From the NCBI RefSeq assembly GCF_001598495.1, contig NZ_BCZB01000001.1:186001-250000 (forward strand): DNA of 64,000 nt, written 5' to 3'. The notes under the pieces are model-generated. The model was not told where the DNA came from and did not search any database. It saw only the letters and a list, made by a program, of their open reading frames with translations. Source of the stretch: Neokomagataea thailandica NBRC 106555. GTDB taxonomy: Bacteria; Pseudomonadota; Alphaproteobacteria; Acetobacterales; Acetobacteraceae. Shown here in pieces: positions 10,071 to 17,978 of the stretch (the stretch's first letter is position 1; every line of letters starts with the position of its first letter). Position numbers and translations under genes: made by a program.

Positions 10071-11366
10071 ATGTCTCACAATCCTTCTCTGCCGTTGGTA
10101 GGGCAATTATGGGTGTCTGGTCGTACGAATACGTCGAGCGGTGGGACGCGTGCGCTGATGGCGCAGGATATGGTGAAAGGCCGGTTTGACGCATTTCTAA
10201 AAAGTTATGAACACGCTCAAGCCCAGCCGAAGGCGGAGCCTGTTGCGCGACCGCCGATTACAGAGATGTCTCATAGCGCTTCAAAGACTACATTTACGTC
10301 CGGTGAGCGCTCTGTGACTGCGGAGCCGAAGAATACGGCATATGGGCAATTAAAGAGCGATACGAGTGAGGCCTCTCAAAAGGCTGGAGCGGCGAGGGAG
10401 AGAGCGCCCGCCATGCAGAGGGCTCCGCGTGGTACGGCGTCTGGTGGAGAGGCTGGCCGTATCGGAGTGGAGAAGTCTACGACGGATGAAGAGGGCATGG
10501 ATGGGCGCGGTGAGCGGCTCAAGGGTGCCGTTGAAATGCCGTCTCAACGTTTGGGAAAAGGGGCAGGTGGGGAAGCTAACGAAGCGTCCCAGCACTCTGC
10601 TGTTTTGACGTGTTCGAGCGCAGGTAGTGATCGGGCGTACGCCCTCCCAGCAGCAGCGCAATCGTCTGTGCCACGTGAGGTGAGCGCTGCGACGGTGTCA
10701 GATAGTCAGCATGTGGTTGGTACGGGTGATGATTCTATCGGTGCTGAAGATGATGCCGTGCAAGGGGTAGAAAGTGGCACATGTGAGGGTGCTAGTTCTG
10801 CAGATCCTGCTGTAGAATTGCCTGCTTTGGGTGATTTTGAAGAGCAGGACCTTAAGGAGAGGACGCCTCAAGAGAGACCTGATGAGGTCTCTCATACACC
10901 TTCGCTCAATGAGGCAGGGTTAACCCCAGAAGCACAGCATACGCCTAGGGTGGATGAAGCTGCTCCGCAGATTTTGCACAGTTCTACGGAGAATGGGCAC
11001 CGTAGTTGGATTCATATGGACCTTGCCGAGCAAGGGCATGTGCGTGTGGCGATTCATGAAAATACAGAGGGTGCAAAGCACATACATATTACGGCGGATG
11101 ATCCGCAGACATTGCATATGCTGACGCAGGATCGTGCGTCGTTGCTGGGTGCCTTGGAGCAAACCTCGCTACCGGGGCAGGCCCTTGCCGGTGAAGTCCA
11201 TGTCACGATGGGTCTCTTTGTTGAACCAAAGCTGAAAAGTGGAGGTGTGGGGGGCATGGCGCAGGCGGGGCAGGACGAGAATGCTTCTGGCGCGGAATTG
11301 CCAATGAATAATGAGCGTGTGCGGCCATCACGCTGGGGGCGTGGTGTCGTGGACCTTATGGCGTAA
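10071..11366 (+). CDS. fliK: Flagellar hook-length control protein FliK-like
   Basis: Assigned from architecture and context. A long, polar, low-complexity N-terminal region (about 1-310, rich in Glu, Ser, Ala and Thr) precedes a compact C-terminal domain (about 315-395). That domain carries the FliK-type pattern L-x-x-x-G-x-V-x-V-x-I in MDLAEQGHVRVAIHE and a later ALEQTSLPG segment. flgD follows 21 bases downstream, which strongly supports FliK. FliK controls hook length and switches export specificity. The frame opens at a TTG at 10035, but the ATG at 10071 is the more credible start. The N-terminal region diverges fast in this family, so similarity searches may only detect the C-terminal third. 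Confidence 0.75.
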   Translation: MSHNPSLPLVGQLWVSGRTNTSSGGTRALMAQDMVKGRFDAFLKSYEHAQAQPKAEPVARPPITEMSHSASKTTFTSGERSVTAEPKNTAYGQLKSDTSEASQKAGAARERAPAMQRAPRGTASGGEAGRIGVEKSTTDEEGMDGRGERLKGAVEMPSQRLGKGAGGEANEASQHSAVLTCSSAGSDRAYALPAAAQSSVPREVSAATVSDSQHVVGTGDDSIGAEDDAVQGVESGTCEGASSADPAVELPALGDFEEQDLKERTPQERPDEVSHTPSLNEAGLTPEAQHTPRVDEAAPQILHSSTENGHRSWIHMDLAEQGHVRVAIHENTEGAKHIHITADDPQTLHMLTQDRASLLGALEQTSLPGQALAGEVHVTMGLFVEPKLKSGGVGGMAQAGQDENASGAELPMNNERVRPSRWGRGVVDLMA

Positions 11367-11387
11367 TGGGATGAAGGGATTATTAAG

Positions 11388-12125
11388 GTGAGTGCATCAG
11401 TGACGTCAACGAGTGGGCAGGATTCATTGCTATCCCAAGCCGTATCGGCTGCAAAAAGTAGTGCGACGACCGCAAAAAATGCTTCGGATAAGACCGGAAC
11501 AACGACGAGCAGTGCTGGGGGGGCGGCTTTGTCTTCGATGACAGAGAATTTTAATCAATTTTTGACGTTGCTAACGACGCAGTTGCAGCATCAAGATCCG
11601 ACGAACCCGACGGATAGTAATAATTTTACAGCGCAGGTGGCTCAGTTTGCTGGTGTACAGCAGCAGGTGCAGTCGAATACGACATTGTCGAGTTTGTTAT
11701 CTGCGACGCAGGATAATCAGTTGACGAGTGGAGCAAATTTGATTGGCAAAACGACCACGGCTACGACGTCGTCTCTACCTCTGCAAAATGGCCAAGCGAA
11801 TGTAAGTTATACCGCGCAGCAAGCCGGTGATGTGGCTATCGCGGTGACGAATACTGCGGGGCAAGTTGTGCGCAGTGAAACTGTCTCGGCCGCAGTGGGT
11901 CAGCAGAGCTGGCATTGGGATGGCAAGGACAATGCGGGTAATCAACTTGCTGATGGTGGGTATTATGTTGCGGCCGAAGGCACAGCGACTGACGGTACAA
12001 GCGTTGCACTTCCAACGACGGTAAGCGGCACTATTACGGGGATTTCGCGTGATTCAGGTACAGTTAATGCCCAAATGGGTGGGGCCTCAGTAGCGCTGAA
12101 GACGCTGAATGCATTTCAAGGTTAA
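11388..12125 (+). CDS. flgD: Flagellar hook assembly (rod modification) protein FlgD
   Basis: Hook-cap protein needed for polymerisation of the hook. The start is a GTG with AAGG directly upstream. The Ser/Thr/Ala-rich N-terminus leads into the FlgD signature: NFNQFLTLLTTQLQHQDPTN followed by an SNNFTAQVAQFAGVQQQ stretch (about 50-95). The C-terminal half contains the FlgD tudor/FnIII-like insert, including the family motif HWDGKDNAGNQLADGGYYV (about 170-190). The 245-residue length is typical. It forms a pair with fliK, and no other flagellar gene adjoins, so motility genes are dispersed in this genome (see also 59121-60930). Confidence 0.93.
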   Translation: MSASVTSTSGQDSLLSQAVSAAKSSATTAKNASDKTGTTTSSAGGAALSSMTENFNQFLTLLTTQLQHQDPTNPTDSNNFTAQVAQFAGVQQQVQSNTTLSSLLSATQDNQLTSGANLIGKTTTATTSSLPLQNGQANVSYTAQQAGDVAIAVTNTAGQVVRSETVSAAVGQQSWHWDGKDNAGNQLADGGYYVAAEGTATDGTSVALPTTVSGTITGISRDSGTVNAQMGGASVALKTLNAFQG

Positions 12126-12154
12126 AGGCTTTTGTGCCGGTAGTATCACGTATG

Positions 12155-12180
12155 TATAAGCCCTAATGAGGGTTGTTATT
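12155..12180 (+). terminator. Possible weak terminator hairpin after flgD
   Basis: AAGCCCT and AGGGTTG form a short stem with a G-U pair around a 4-base AATG loop, followed by TTATT. It lies about 30 bases beyond the flgD stop. The stem is short, so this is only a candidate. Confidence 0.35.
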
Positions 12181-12213
12181 CGTGTGTGGTTAGTTTGAAT
12201 GGATATCGTCTTG

Positions 12214-12270
12214 GCACTCTACCGCGCGAGCAGAGACGCATGCTGTGCGATCCGCTTTTTGGTAGAGTGC
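12214..12270. repeat. 10-base perfect inverted repeat between flgD and the AGE-family gene
   Basis: GCACTCTACC at 12214-12223 is matched by its exact reverse complement GGTAGAGTGC at 12261-12270, with 37 bases between. It sits just after the 3' end of the minus-strand gene that stops at 12293. It could be a 3' hairpin of that transcript or a protein-binding site. There is no T-run next to either arm, and the spacing excludes the HrcA CIRCE arrangement. Confidence 0.4.
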
Positions 12271-12292
12271 AATGCAGCATCGTTGGGTATGG

Positions 12293-13615
12293 TTATTCGG
12301 AAAGGCTTTGTGTTGCGCGTAGCGCTGTGACGAGGCTGGGGGCTGCGGGCATCAGTGGCGCTAGAGTAGATTGGTAGGCGTGGTAGAGGTCCGCTTTGCC
12401 TTGATAAATCGTTTCTGAAGGAATGCCTTCGGGGGTGACTTCGTTGAACCAACTCCCATGCGTGCGGTCGATGAGGGTGGTGTCGATATAATCCCAAATG
12501 GTGCGGTACCATTCTTCGTACTGAGTGTTGCCTGTGCGTTTATACAAAAGAATGGCTGCGGTGAGGGCTTCGGCTTGTGCCCAGTGTACTCGGGCTGAGA
12601 TGTGTGGCTTGTGGTCCCAGCCAATCGTGTAGATTAAGCCGGGCTTACCATCCGTATTCCAGCCCGTATGCATACCAGTTTTGAAGAGAGACTGTGCGTC
12701 ATGCAGGAGCCAGCCGGGGGCGTGGAGGCCGTGGCGGAGCAGGGAGGCTTCAAGTTTTAGGGTGAGATGTGACCACTCGACAAAGTGCCCCGGTGTCATG
12801 CCGTAGGGGCGGAGGTCATGTGTGGGTTGGTCGTGGTGGTAGTCTTTGAGTAATGTCCAGTTGCGGTCGAAATGTTCGGGCATGGCGAAGTTTTGTGACG
12901 CTGCGAGTTCATGCACAAATCGCGTCACGATGCGTAGGGCACGGTGGAGCCATTTTGTATCACCCGTGACATCGGCAAGAGCAAGGAAGGCCTCGGTGGA
13001 GTGCATATTGCTGTTGGCACCGCGGTAATCTTCTTCGTCTGACCAGTCTGCGGCGAAACTCTCGCGCATGACGCCTTCGTTTTCGGACCAGAAATGTTGC
13101 TCGATGCAGGTCGTAGCGTCGTGCAGGAGTGCCTTTGCTCCTGTAAGGCCAAGAACTGTTGCAGAGGATGCAGCGAGCGCAATGAAGGCATGAAGGTAAG
13201 CTTGCTTACGTTCATGCGGTTTGTCGGCGTAATGCCGCCAGCCACCATGCTCGGTATCCTGAAAAGTGCTGCGCAGTCCATTTAAGGCATGTTGGCTGAG
13301 TGCTGCGCTGCCGGGGATACCTTTGAGTGCTGCTGCGGCAAAAGCGTGGGCGCAGCGTGCTGTGAGTGTCGCTTCGGCAGCCGCTTTGGGGGGCAGGTGC
13401 CCTGTGAGGTCTAACCCCGTAAAGCCACCATCGACTTGCCCTTTGCGACTAAAGAGCAAGAGGTCTTCTCCACGCGCTTTGAGCCATGCGGTATGTGCTG
13501 GCTGGCGGATCCATGTGGAGGAGTCGAGCAAGACGGGGGAAAGGCGATCAAACATACAGGGCTCCACAGTGGTGAAGGGATCAGGAAAATGTGTTAGTGT
13601 AAAACCTTCTTTCAA
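12293..13615 (-). CDS. AGE-family sugar epimerase/isomerase (YihS-like)
   Basis: An (alpha/alpha)6-barrel protein of the N-acylglucosamine 2-epimerase superfamily. The 440 residues show the family's conserved histidine motifs: RGANSNMHSTEAFLAL in the middle third and GMTPGHFVEWSHLTLKLE (with the catalytic-type H-x-x-E-W-x-x-L) about 85 residues later, plus W-D-H-K-P further on. This pattern is closest to the YihS/aldose-ketose isomerase branch, acting on mannose, fructose or related sugars, rather than GlcNAc epimerases. An in-frame ATG (MFDRLSP, residue 21) is an alternative start. It is divergent from rpe, so a role in sugar interconversion is plausible. The exact substrate is not determinable here. 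Confidence 0.78.
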   Translation of the reverse strand: MKEGFTLTHFPDPFTTVEPCMFDRLSPVLLDSSTWIRQPAHTAWLKARGEDLLLFSRKGQVDGGFTGLDLTGHLPPKAAAEATLTARCAHAFAAAALKGIPGSAALSQHALNGLRSTFQDTEHGGWRHYADKPHERKQAYLHAFIALAASSATVLGLTGAKALLHDATTCIEQHFWSENEGVMRESFAADWSDEEDYRGANSNMHSTEAFLALADVTGDTKWLHRALRIVTRFVHELAASQNFAMPEHFDRNWTLLKDYHHDQPTHDLRPYGMTPGHFVEWSHLTLKLEASLLRHGLHAPGWLLHDAQSLFKTGMHTGWNTDGKPGLIYTIGWDHKPHISARVHWAQAEALTAAILLYKRTGNTQYEEWYRTIWDYIDTTLIDRTHGSWFNEVTPEGIPSETIYQGKADLYHAYQSTLAPLMPAAPSLVTALRATQSLSE

Positions 13616-13765
13616 GGACGCAGAACCTTCCCAAGAGTTGCGCTATGCTCCATGTGTGAATGGGGCGACAACCTCTAGAGTATGGACGGGGGTTGTGGCT
13701 TTATAGATGTGTAAGGGCCGATAAGCGGCTTGCGTCTTGTTCGAGCATTGCGGATAGATAGCGTT

Positions 13766-14431
13766 ATGACTGATCGTTCTCCAATTCTTGTTGCTCCTAG
13801 CTTGCTTGCGGCTGATTATGGGCGTCTCGCAGAGGAAACGCGTTCTGTGGCGCGTGCGCCGTGGTTACATCTTGATGTGATGGATGGCCATTTTGTGCCG
13901 AATATCTCGTTTGGTCCGCCTATTATTGCGGCTTTGCCCCGTGATACGGGGGCTAAATTTGATGTGCATTTGATGATTGATCCAGTGGATCCTTATCTTG
14001 AAGCAACGGCAAAGGCGGGTGCTGATCATATTACGGTGCATATTGAAAATGCGCCCCATGTACACCGGACGTTGCAGACGATTAAGGCCTTAGGCTGCCG
14101 TCCGGGGATTGCATTATGCCCGGCAACGCCGCCAGAAGCAGTGTCTCAGGTTTTGGATCTGGTGGATATTATTTTGGTGATGACGGTGAACCCGGGCTTT
14201 GGGGGGCAGAAGTTTCTTGAGAGCCAATTGCCAAAAATCCGTAAGCTTGCAGAGATGATCAAAGCATCTGGACGTGATATTGTGCTGGGGGTTGATGGTG
14301 GAATTGGGCCAGAGACGGCGGCACAGGCTGTAGCGGCTGGGGCAACAATGTTGGTGGCGGGGTCATCGGTCTTCGGGAAGGAAGACCGCGATGCTGCGAT
14401 AGCAGCGCTTGAGGGACCGTACGCGGAATAG
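13766..14431 (+). CDS. rpe: Ribulose-phosphate 3-epimerase
   Basis: Interconverts ribulose 5-phosphate and xylulose 5-phosphate in the pentose phosphate pathway, a main route of sugar metabolism in acetic acid bacteria. From the ATG at 13766 the product is 221 residues, the usual size. The TIM-barrel metal-site motifs are visible: APSLLAADY at the N-terminus, HLDVMDGHFVPNISFGP, VHLMI, then MTVNPGFGGQKF and GVDGGIGPET near the C-terminus. The frame can be extended to 13730, but this adds a non-conserved segment. The heparinase-like gene starts 8 bases after the stop. Confidence 0.97.
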   Translation: MTDRSPILVAPSLLAADYGRLAEETRSVARAPWLHLDVMDGHFVPNISFGPPIIAALPRDTGAKFDVHLMIDPVDPYLEATAKAGADHITVHIENAPHVHRTLQTIKALGCRPGIALCPATPPEAVSQVLDLVDIILVMTVNPGFGGQKFLESQLPKIRKLAEMIKASGRDIVLGVDGGIGPETAAQAVAAGATMLVAGSSVFGKEDRDAAIAALEGPYAE

Positions 14432-14439
14432 GATAGCTG

Positions 14440-16131
14440 ATGGGCGAGGGCCGAACGGGGCAGACAACATTTTCGAAGCTGAAGCTGTCAATGGCGAGGA
14501 TGCCTTTCCGGAAGGGCGCGCCATCTGGGCCGGTGACGGTATGTCATGATCCTTGGCATGGCGATGCGGAGCAGGGTGCGCGGTTGGTTGCGCGTTATTT
14601 CCGTTTTGACCGTAAAGATTATGATCTGACGTATGGGCGCACGCCGTTGACGGCGTGGCCTGTGGGGACGTGGCCAGAGGCGGCGCGGCACTGGTTGTAT
14701 GGTTTTTCGTGGCTGCGTGACTTAAGGGCGCTTGGTAGTGATGAAGCGCGTCTTATGGCGCGTAAGATGGTGGGGGTATGGGTTGCCAACCCACCGGGTG
14801 GTGAAGTCGCTGAAGATGCATGTACGACGGGGATGCGTTTAGCGTCATGGCTCTCGAATCATGCGTTTTGTTTAGCTTCTGCAGATCATAAGCTGCAGAA
14901 AAAATTGATGGATCGTGTGTTGGTAGAAGCCCGCACGATTTCAGCATTACTGCCATTGAAATTTTGTGGTTGGGCGGAGCTGTCGGCTTTGCGGGGGTTG
15001 CTGGCAGCGGCATTGGCGATCCCTGAGCAAACGGGCTTCATGGTACGTTTTTTGCGGTATTTGCCGAGTGCGTTGGAGCGTATTTTATTACCAGACGGCA
15101 TGGTGGCAGAGCGTTCTCCTCAAGCTCAGTATGAGTTGGTGCGTGAGTTGGCAGAAATCTCCATGATGTTTCGTGCGGCCCAATTGCGTGTGCCGCCGCT
15201 TGTAGAAACGTCGCTTGAGAAAGCTGTGCCAGTACTGCGTGCGCTTTGCCATGGTGATGGCGGTCTAGCGGTTTTCAATGGGAGCGGCGAAGGTGACGTA
15301 CGCTCTGTCGAGCGGGTGTTGGCGCAGGGCTCTCGCTTGAAGCTGATTGCGTCTAACCTGACAGATGGGAAGTTTACCCGTGTTGCGCTGGGTAAATCAT
15401 TGCTGATTGTGGATGGGGGTGGGCCGCCAGTTTCAGGGGCGGATCAGACGGCGCATGCGGGGACGTGCTCTTTTGAGTTCTCGCATCTCAAAGACCGTAT
15501 TTTTGTAAATTGTGGGTCTGCGCTTTTAGCGCCGTGGGCAGACGCGCTTCGTGCGAGTGCAGCGCATAATGTGTTGATACCAGAAGATTTGTCGTCGTCT
15601 GACTTTGATCGGCGTGGCAGGGTGACGCGACGGCCAGTGCACATCTCGTGCCATCATCAGACCAATGGTGAAGGGCATTGGATTGATCTCTCTCATGATG
15701 GTTATCATCCCTCATTAGGGGCGACATGGAAGCGCCATTTGTATTTGGGGGATAATGGGGAAGATTTGCGCGGGCAGGATGTTTTGCACAGTGAGCGTGC
15801 TGTCTCTTTTGTTCTACGTTTCCATCTGCATCCTAATGTGATTGTGACGCAGGATGATGATGACGTTATCATGCATGTGGGTGAGAAGATTTGGCGTTTC
15901 CGGCAGCGTGGCGGTGGCCTTGCTGTAGAGCCGGATGTGTATTTGGCACGTGACCATGTAGAGCCTACACGACAAATCGTGGTGTATGTTGACCCGAAAT
16001 ATACGGGGGCTGCGTCGGATGCGGAGGCTGCGGAAGAAGGTGTGCGTCAGGATGACGCAGCTAAGCTAAGCGCGGCTCCGCCTGGTGTGACACAAACTGT
16101 TTCGTGGTTATTGGAGCGTATTCCGGAGTGA
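14440..16131 (+). CDS. Heparinase II/III-family protein
   Basis: A 563-residue protein with two parts: an alpha-helical N-terminal toroid-like half (about 60-290, including WLRDLRALGS and the W-A-E-L-S-A-L-R-G segment), and a beta-sheet half starting near 310, with SHLKDRIFVNCGSALL, a SAAHNVLIPEDLSSSDF segment and H-D-G-Y. These correspond to the alginate/heparin lyase-like domains of heparinase II/III family proteins. Homologues of this type are common next to rsmB and purH in alphaproteobacteria, and their substrate is mostly unproven. A lyase acting on uronic-acid polysaccharide is inferred from the family only. The next gene overlaps the stop by four bases (GTGA). No clear signal peptide is seen. 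Confidence 0.75.
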   Translation: MGEGRTGQTTFSKLKLSMARMPFRKGAPSGPVTVCHDPWHGDAEQGARLVARYFRFDRKDYDLTYGRTPLTAWPVGTWPEAARHWLYGFSWLRDLRALGSDEARLMARKMVGVWVANPPGGEVAEDACTTGMRLASWLSNHAFCLASADHKLQKKLMDRVLVEARTISALLPLKFCGWAELSALRGLLAAALAIPEQTGFMVRFLRYLPSALERILLPDGMVAERSPQAQYELVRELAEISMMFRAAQLRVPPLVETSLEKAVPVLRALCHGDGGLAVFNGSGEGDVRSVERVLAQGSRLKLIASNLTDGKFTRVALGKSLLIVDGGGPPVSGADQTAHAGTCSFEFSHLKDRIFVNCGSALLAPWADALRASAAHNVLIPEDLSSSDFDRRGRVTRRPVHISCHHQTNGEGHWIDLSHDGYHPSLGATWKRHLYLGDNGEDLRGQDVLHSERAVSFVLRFHLHPNVIVTQDDDDVIMHVGEKIWRFRQRGGGLAVEPDVYLARDHVEPTRQIVVYVDPKYTGAASDAEAAEEGVRQDDAAKLSAAPPGVTQTVSWLLERIPE

Positions 16132-17279
16132 GTGGCCGGCCCTTGAAAATTTTGCAAATTACGAATGTTGATTTTGCTCTAAAGCAGTTTCTTTTTCCGT
16201 TGATGCAGGCTTTGCGGGCCGCTGGTCATGACGTGCAAGGCGGCTGTGCAGAGGGGCCAGATTTGGCGCCCGTCAGGCAGGATGGGTTTGTTGTGCATAG
16301 CCTGCCAATGGCGCGGAGTTTTTCGCCTATAGCGCAAGGCCGAGCTTTGTGGGTGTTGATCCGACTTATCCGGCGAGAGCGGCCAGATATGGTGCATGGC
16401 CATATGCCGATTAGTGGTATTTTGGCGCGTATTGCAGCGAAAATCTGCGGGGTGCCGATTATTGCTTATACGGGTCATGGTTTTTTGTTCAACCAGCCGG
16501 GATCATGCTTGCGGCGGTGGTTATCTTTGGTCTTGGAGTTTATTGCTGGGCGGATAACCGATCTTTATATGACGGTATCCGTAGAAGAAGCGCGGGATGC
16601 GCGTAGGCTGCACTTAAATGCACATCCGTTGGCGATTGGAAATGGTCGGGACCCGCAGCGCTTTCGGCCTGATGATGCTGTGCGCCGCCGCGTTAGGGCG
16701 GCGTTGGGTGTGGCGGAGGATGTGCCGGTTGTGATCGCTGTGTCACGGTTGGTGCGTCATAAAGGCTACCCTGAATTGCTGCGGGCGATGGAAGAGGTAC
16801 CGGGTGCGGAGCTATGGGTCGTAGGCGAGCGGCTGACGACGGATCACGGGGGGGATTTGGAGGGTAGTTTTGCCCGGGCGCATCAGGTGTTGGGTAAAAG
16901 ACTGCGTATGTTAGGTGCGCGCGATGATGTGGCGGAGCTTCTGGCGGGTGCAGATGTTTTTGCTTTGCCTAGTCATTTTGAAGGTCTGCCGATGTCGGTT
17001 ATTGAAGCGATGTTGTGTGGACTGCCAGTTGTCGCAACGGATGTGCGTGGCCCTCGTGAGCAAGTTGAGCAAGGGCGCACGGGATTGTTGGTACCTCCGG
17101 GTTTGGCAGCGCCTTTGGCGCGGGCCTTACAAGTGTTAACGCAGGACCGTGAGAAAGCTGTGGCGATGGGAGAGCGCGGTCGTCAGCGGGCTGTCTCGGT
17201 TTATGCACAAGATCGGGTGTTGCAGCGTGTTGTACGCTTGGTGGGGCAAGAAGCACAGACGATGAAGCCGCCTCGGTGA
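16128..17279 (+). CDS. Glycosyltransferase family 4
   Basis: A 383-residue GT-B protein. The Rossmann-like N-terminal half begins LKILQITNVDFALKQFLFPL and contains HGHMPISGILARIAAKICG and YTGHGFLF. The C-terminal half has AVSRLVRHKGYPELLRAM and the E-x7-E donor-site region HFEGLPMSVIEAMLCGLPVV (E near 291 and 299). These are the hallmarks of GT4 transferases that act on undecaprenyl-linked sugars or exopolysaccharide intermediates. The GTG start at 16128 overlaps the previous stop (GTGA), implying coupling to the heparinase-like gene. A GTG at 16104 is a less likely alternative. The substrate is unknown. Confidence 0.88.
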   Translation: MSGRPLKILQITNVDFALKQFLFPLMQALRAAGHDVQGGCAEGPDLAPVRQDGFVVHSLPMARSFSPIAQGRALWVLIRLIRRERPDMVHGHMPISGILARIAAKICGVPIIAYTGHGFLFNQPGSCLRRWLSLVLEFIAGRITDLYMTVSVEEARDARRLHLNAHPLAIGNGRDPQRFRPDDAVRRRVRAALGVAEDVPVVIAVSRLVRHKGYPELLRAMEEVPGAELWVVGERLTTDHGGDLEGSFARAHQVLGKRLRMLGARDDVAELLAGADVFALPSHFEGLPMSVIEAMLCGLPVVATDVRGPREQVEQGRTGLLVPPGLAAPLARALQVLTQDREKAVAMGERGRQRAVSVYAQDRVLQRVVRLVGQEAQTMKPPR

Positions 17280-17372
17280 GGGGCCTCTCTGTGTATTTGA
17301 GCATTGAGACGCAATAAGTAGTTTATTGTTGTGCGTGTAGGTGTTCGCTCTCTCCCTTGCCTTGGGTGAGTC

Positions 17373-17978
17373 TTATAGCCACCCATTTTGGCGTGCGATG
17401 CGGCTGGCTTCGATACGGTTTTTAGCATCCAATTTTTGTACGATCTCTGAGAAATAGTTGCGGACTGTTCCCGTGGATAAATTCATTGTTTCGGCAATGT
17501 TTTGATTGGTCTTTCCGGCCTCGGCAAAGCGGAGCATCATGCGTTCACGGTCATTGAGTGGGTCTGGCAGGGCATCCCAGACACTTTCGGCCAGGTCTGG
17601 TGCGATAGCCCGTCCTCCAGCAGCGACTTTGCGAATGGCATTGGCGAGTTGAGTAATGGGAGCATCTTTGAGCATGTAGCCACGGACGCCTGCTTGAAGC
17701 GCACGACGCAGATAGCCGGGGCGGCCAAATGTTGTGACGATAATGATTTTGGCAGGGCTGTTTTCTGCTTTTAGACGTTCGGCGAGTTCAATGCCGGTCA
17801 TGTTCGGCATTTCAATATCCGTCATAATGATATCGGGTTTGAGTTCATGGGCCAGCGTTAATGCGTCATGACCATTATGGGCGCGGCCGATAATGGTCAT
17901 GTCATCTTCTAAACTCAGCAGCGTTTCAAACGCATCTATGAGCATGGTTTGGTCTTCGGCGAGAAGGAGGGTGATCAT
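17373..17978 (-). CDS. NarL/DesR-type response regulator
   Basis: A 201-residue two-component transcription regulator. The receiver domain (about 1-120) shows the acidic pocket AEDQ, the phosphoacceptor D54 in IMTDIEMPN, the conserved Thr in IIIVTTFG and the Lys in GYMLKDAP. The output is a LuxR-type helix-turn-helix (about 140-195; LNDRERMMLRFAEAGKTNQN, then LSTGTVRNYFSEIVQKL). Overall it resembles the DesR subgroup, which pairs with membrane-sensing DesK kinases. The upstream kinase overlaps it by four bases, so they are a coupled pair. Target genes are unknown; the membrane protein gene at 19110 in the same operon is the obvious first candidate. Confidence 0.9.
   Translation of the reverse strand: MITLLLAEDQTMLIDAFETLLSLEDDMTIIGRAHNGHDALTLAHELKPDIIMTDIEMPNMTGIELAERLKAENSPAKIIIVTTFGRPGYLRRALQAGVRGYMLKDAPITQLANAIRKVAAGGRAIAPDLAESVWDALPDPLNDRERMMLRFAEAGKTNQNIAETMNLSTGTVRNYFSEIVQKLDAKNRIEASRIARQNGWL

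Noticed and set aside
12214-12223. HrcA CIRCE element, suggested by GCACTC
   Set aside because: CIRCE needs a 9-base spacer between the arms; here the arms are 37 bases apart.
12219-12624. Minus-strand ORFs at the 3' end of the AGE-family gene
   Set aside because: They overlap the AGE-family coding sequence in other frames and have no conserved motifs.
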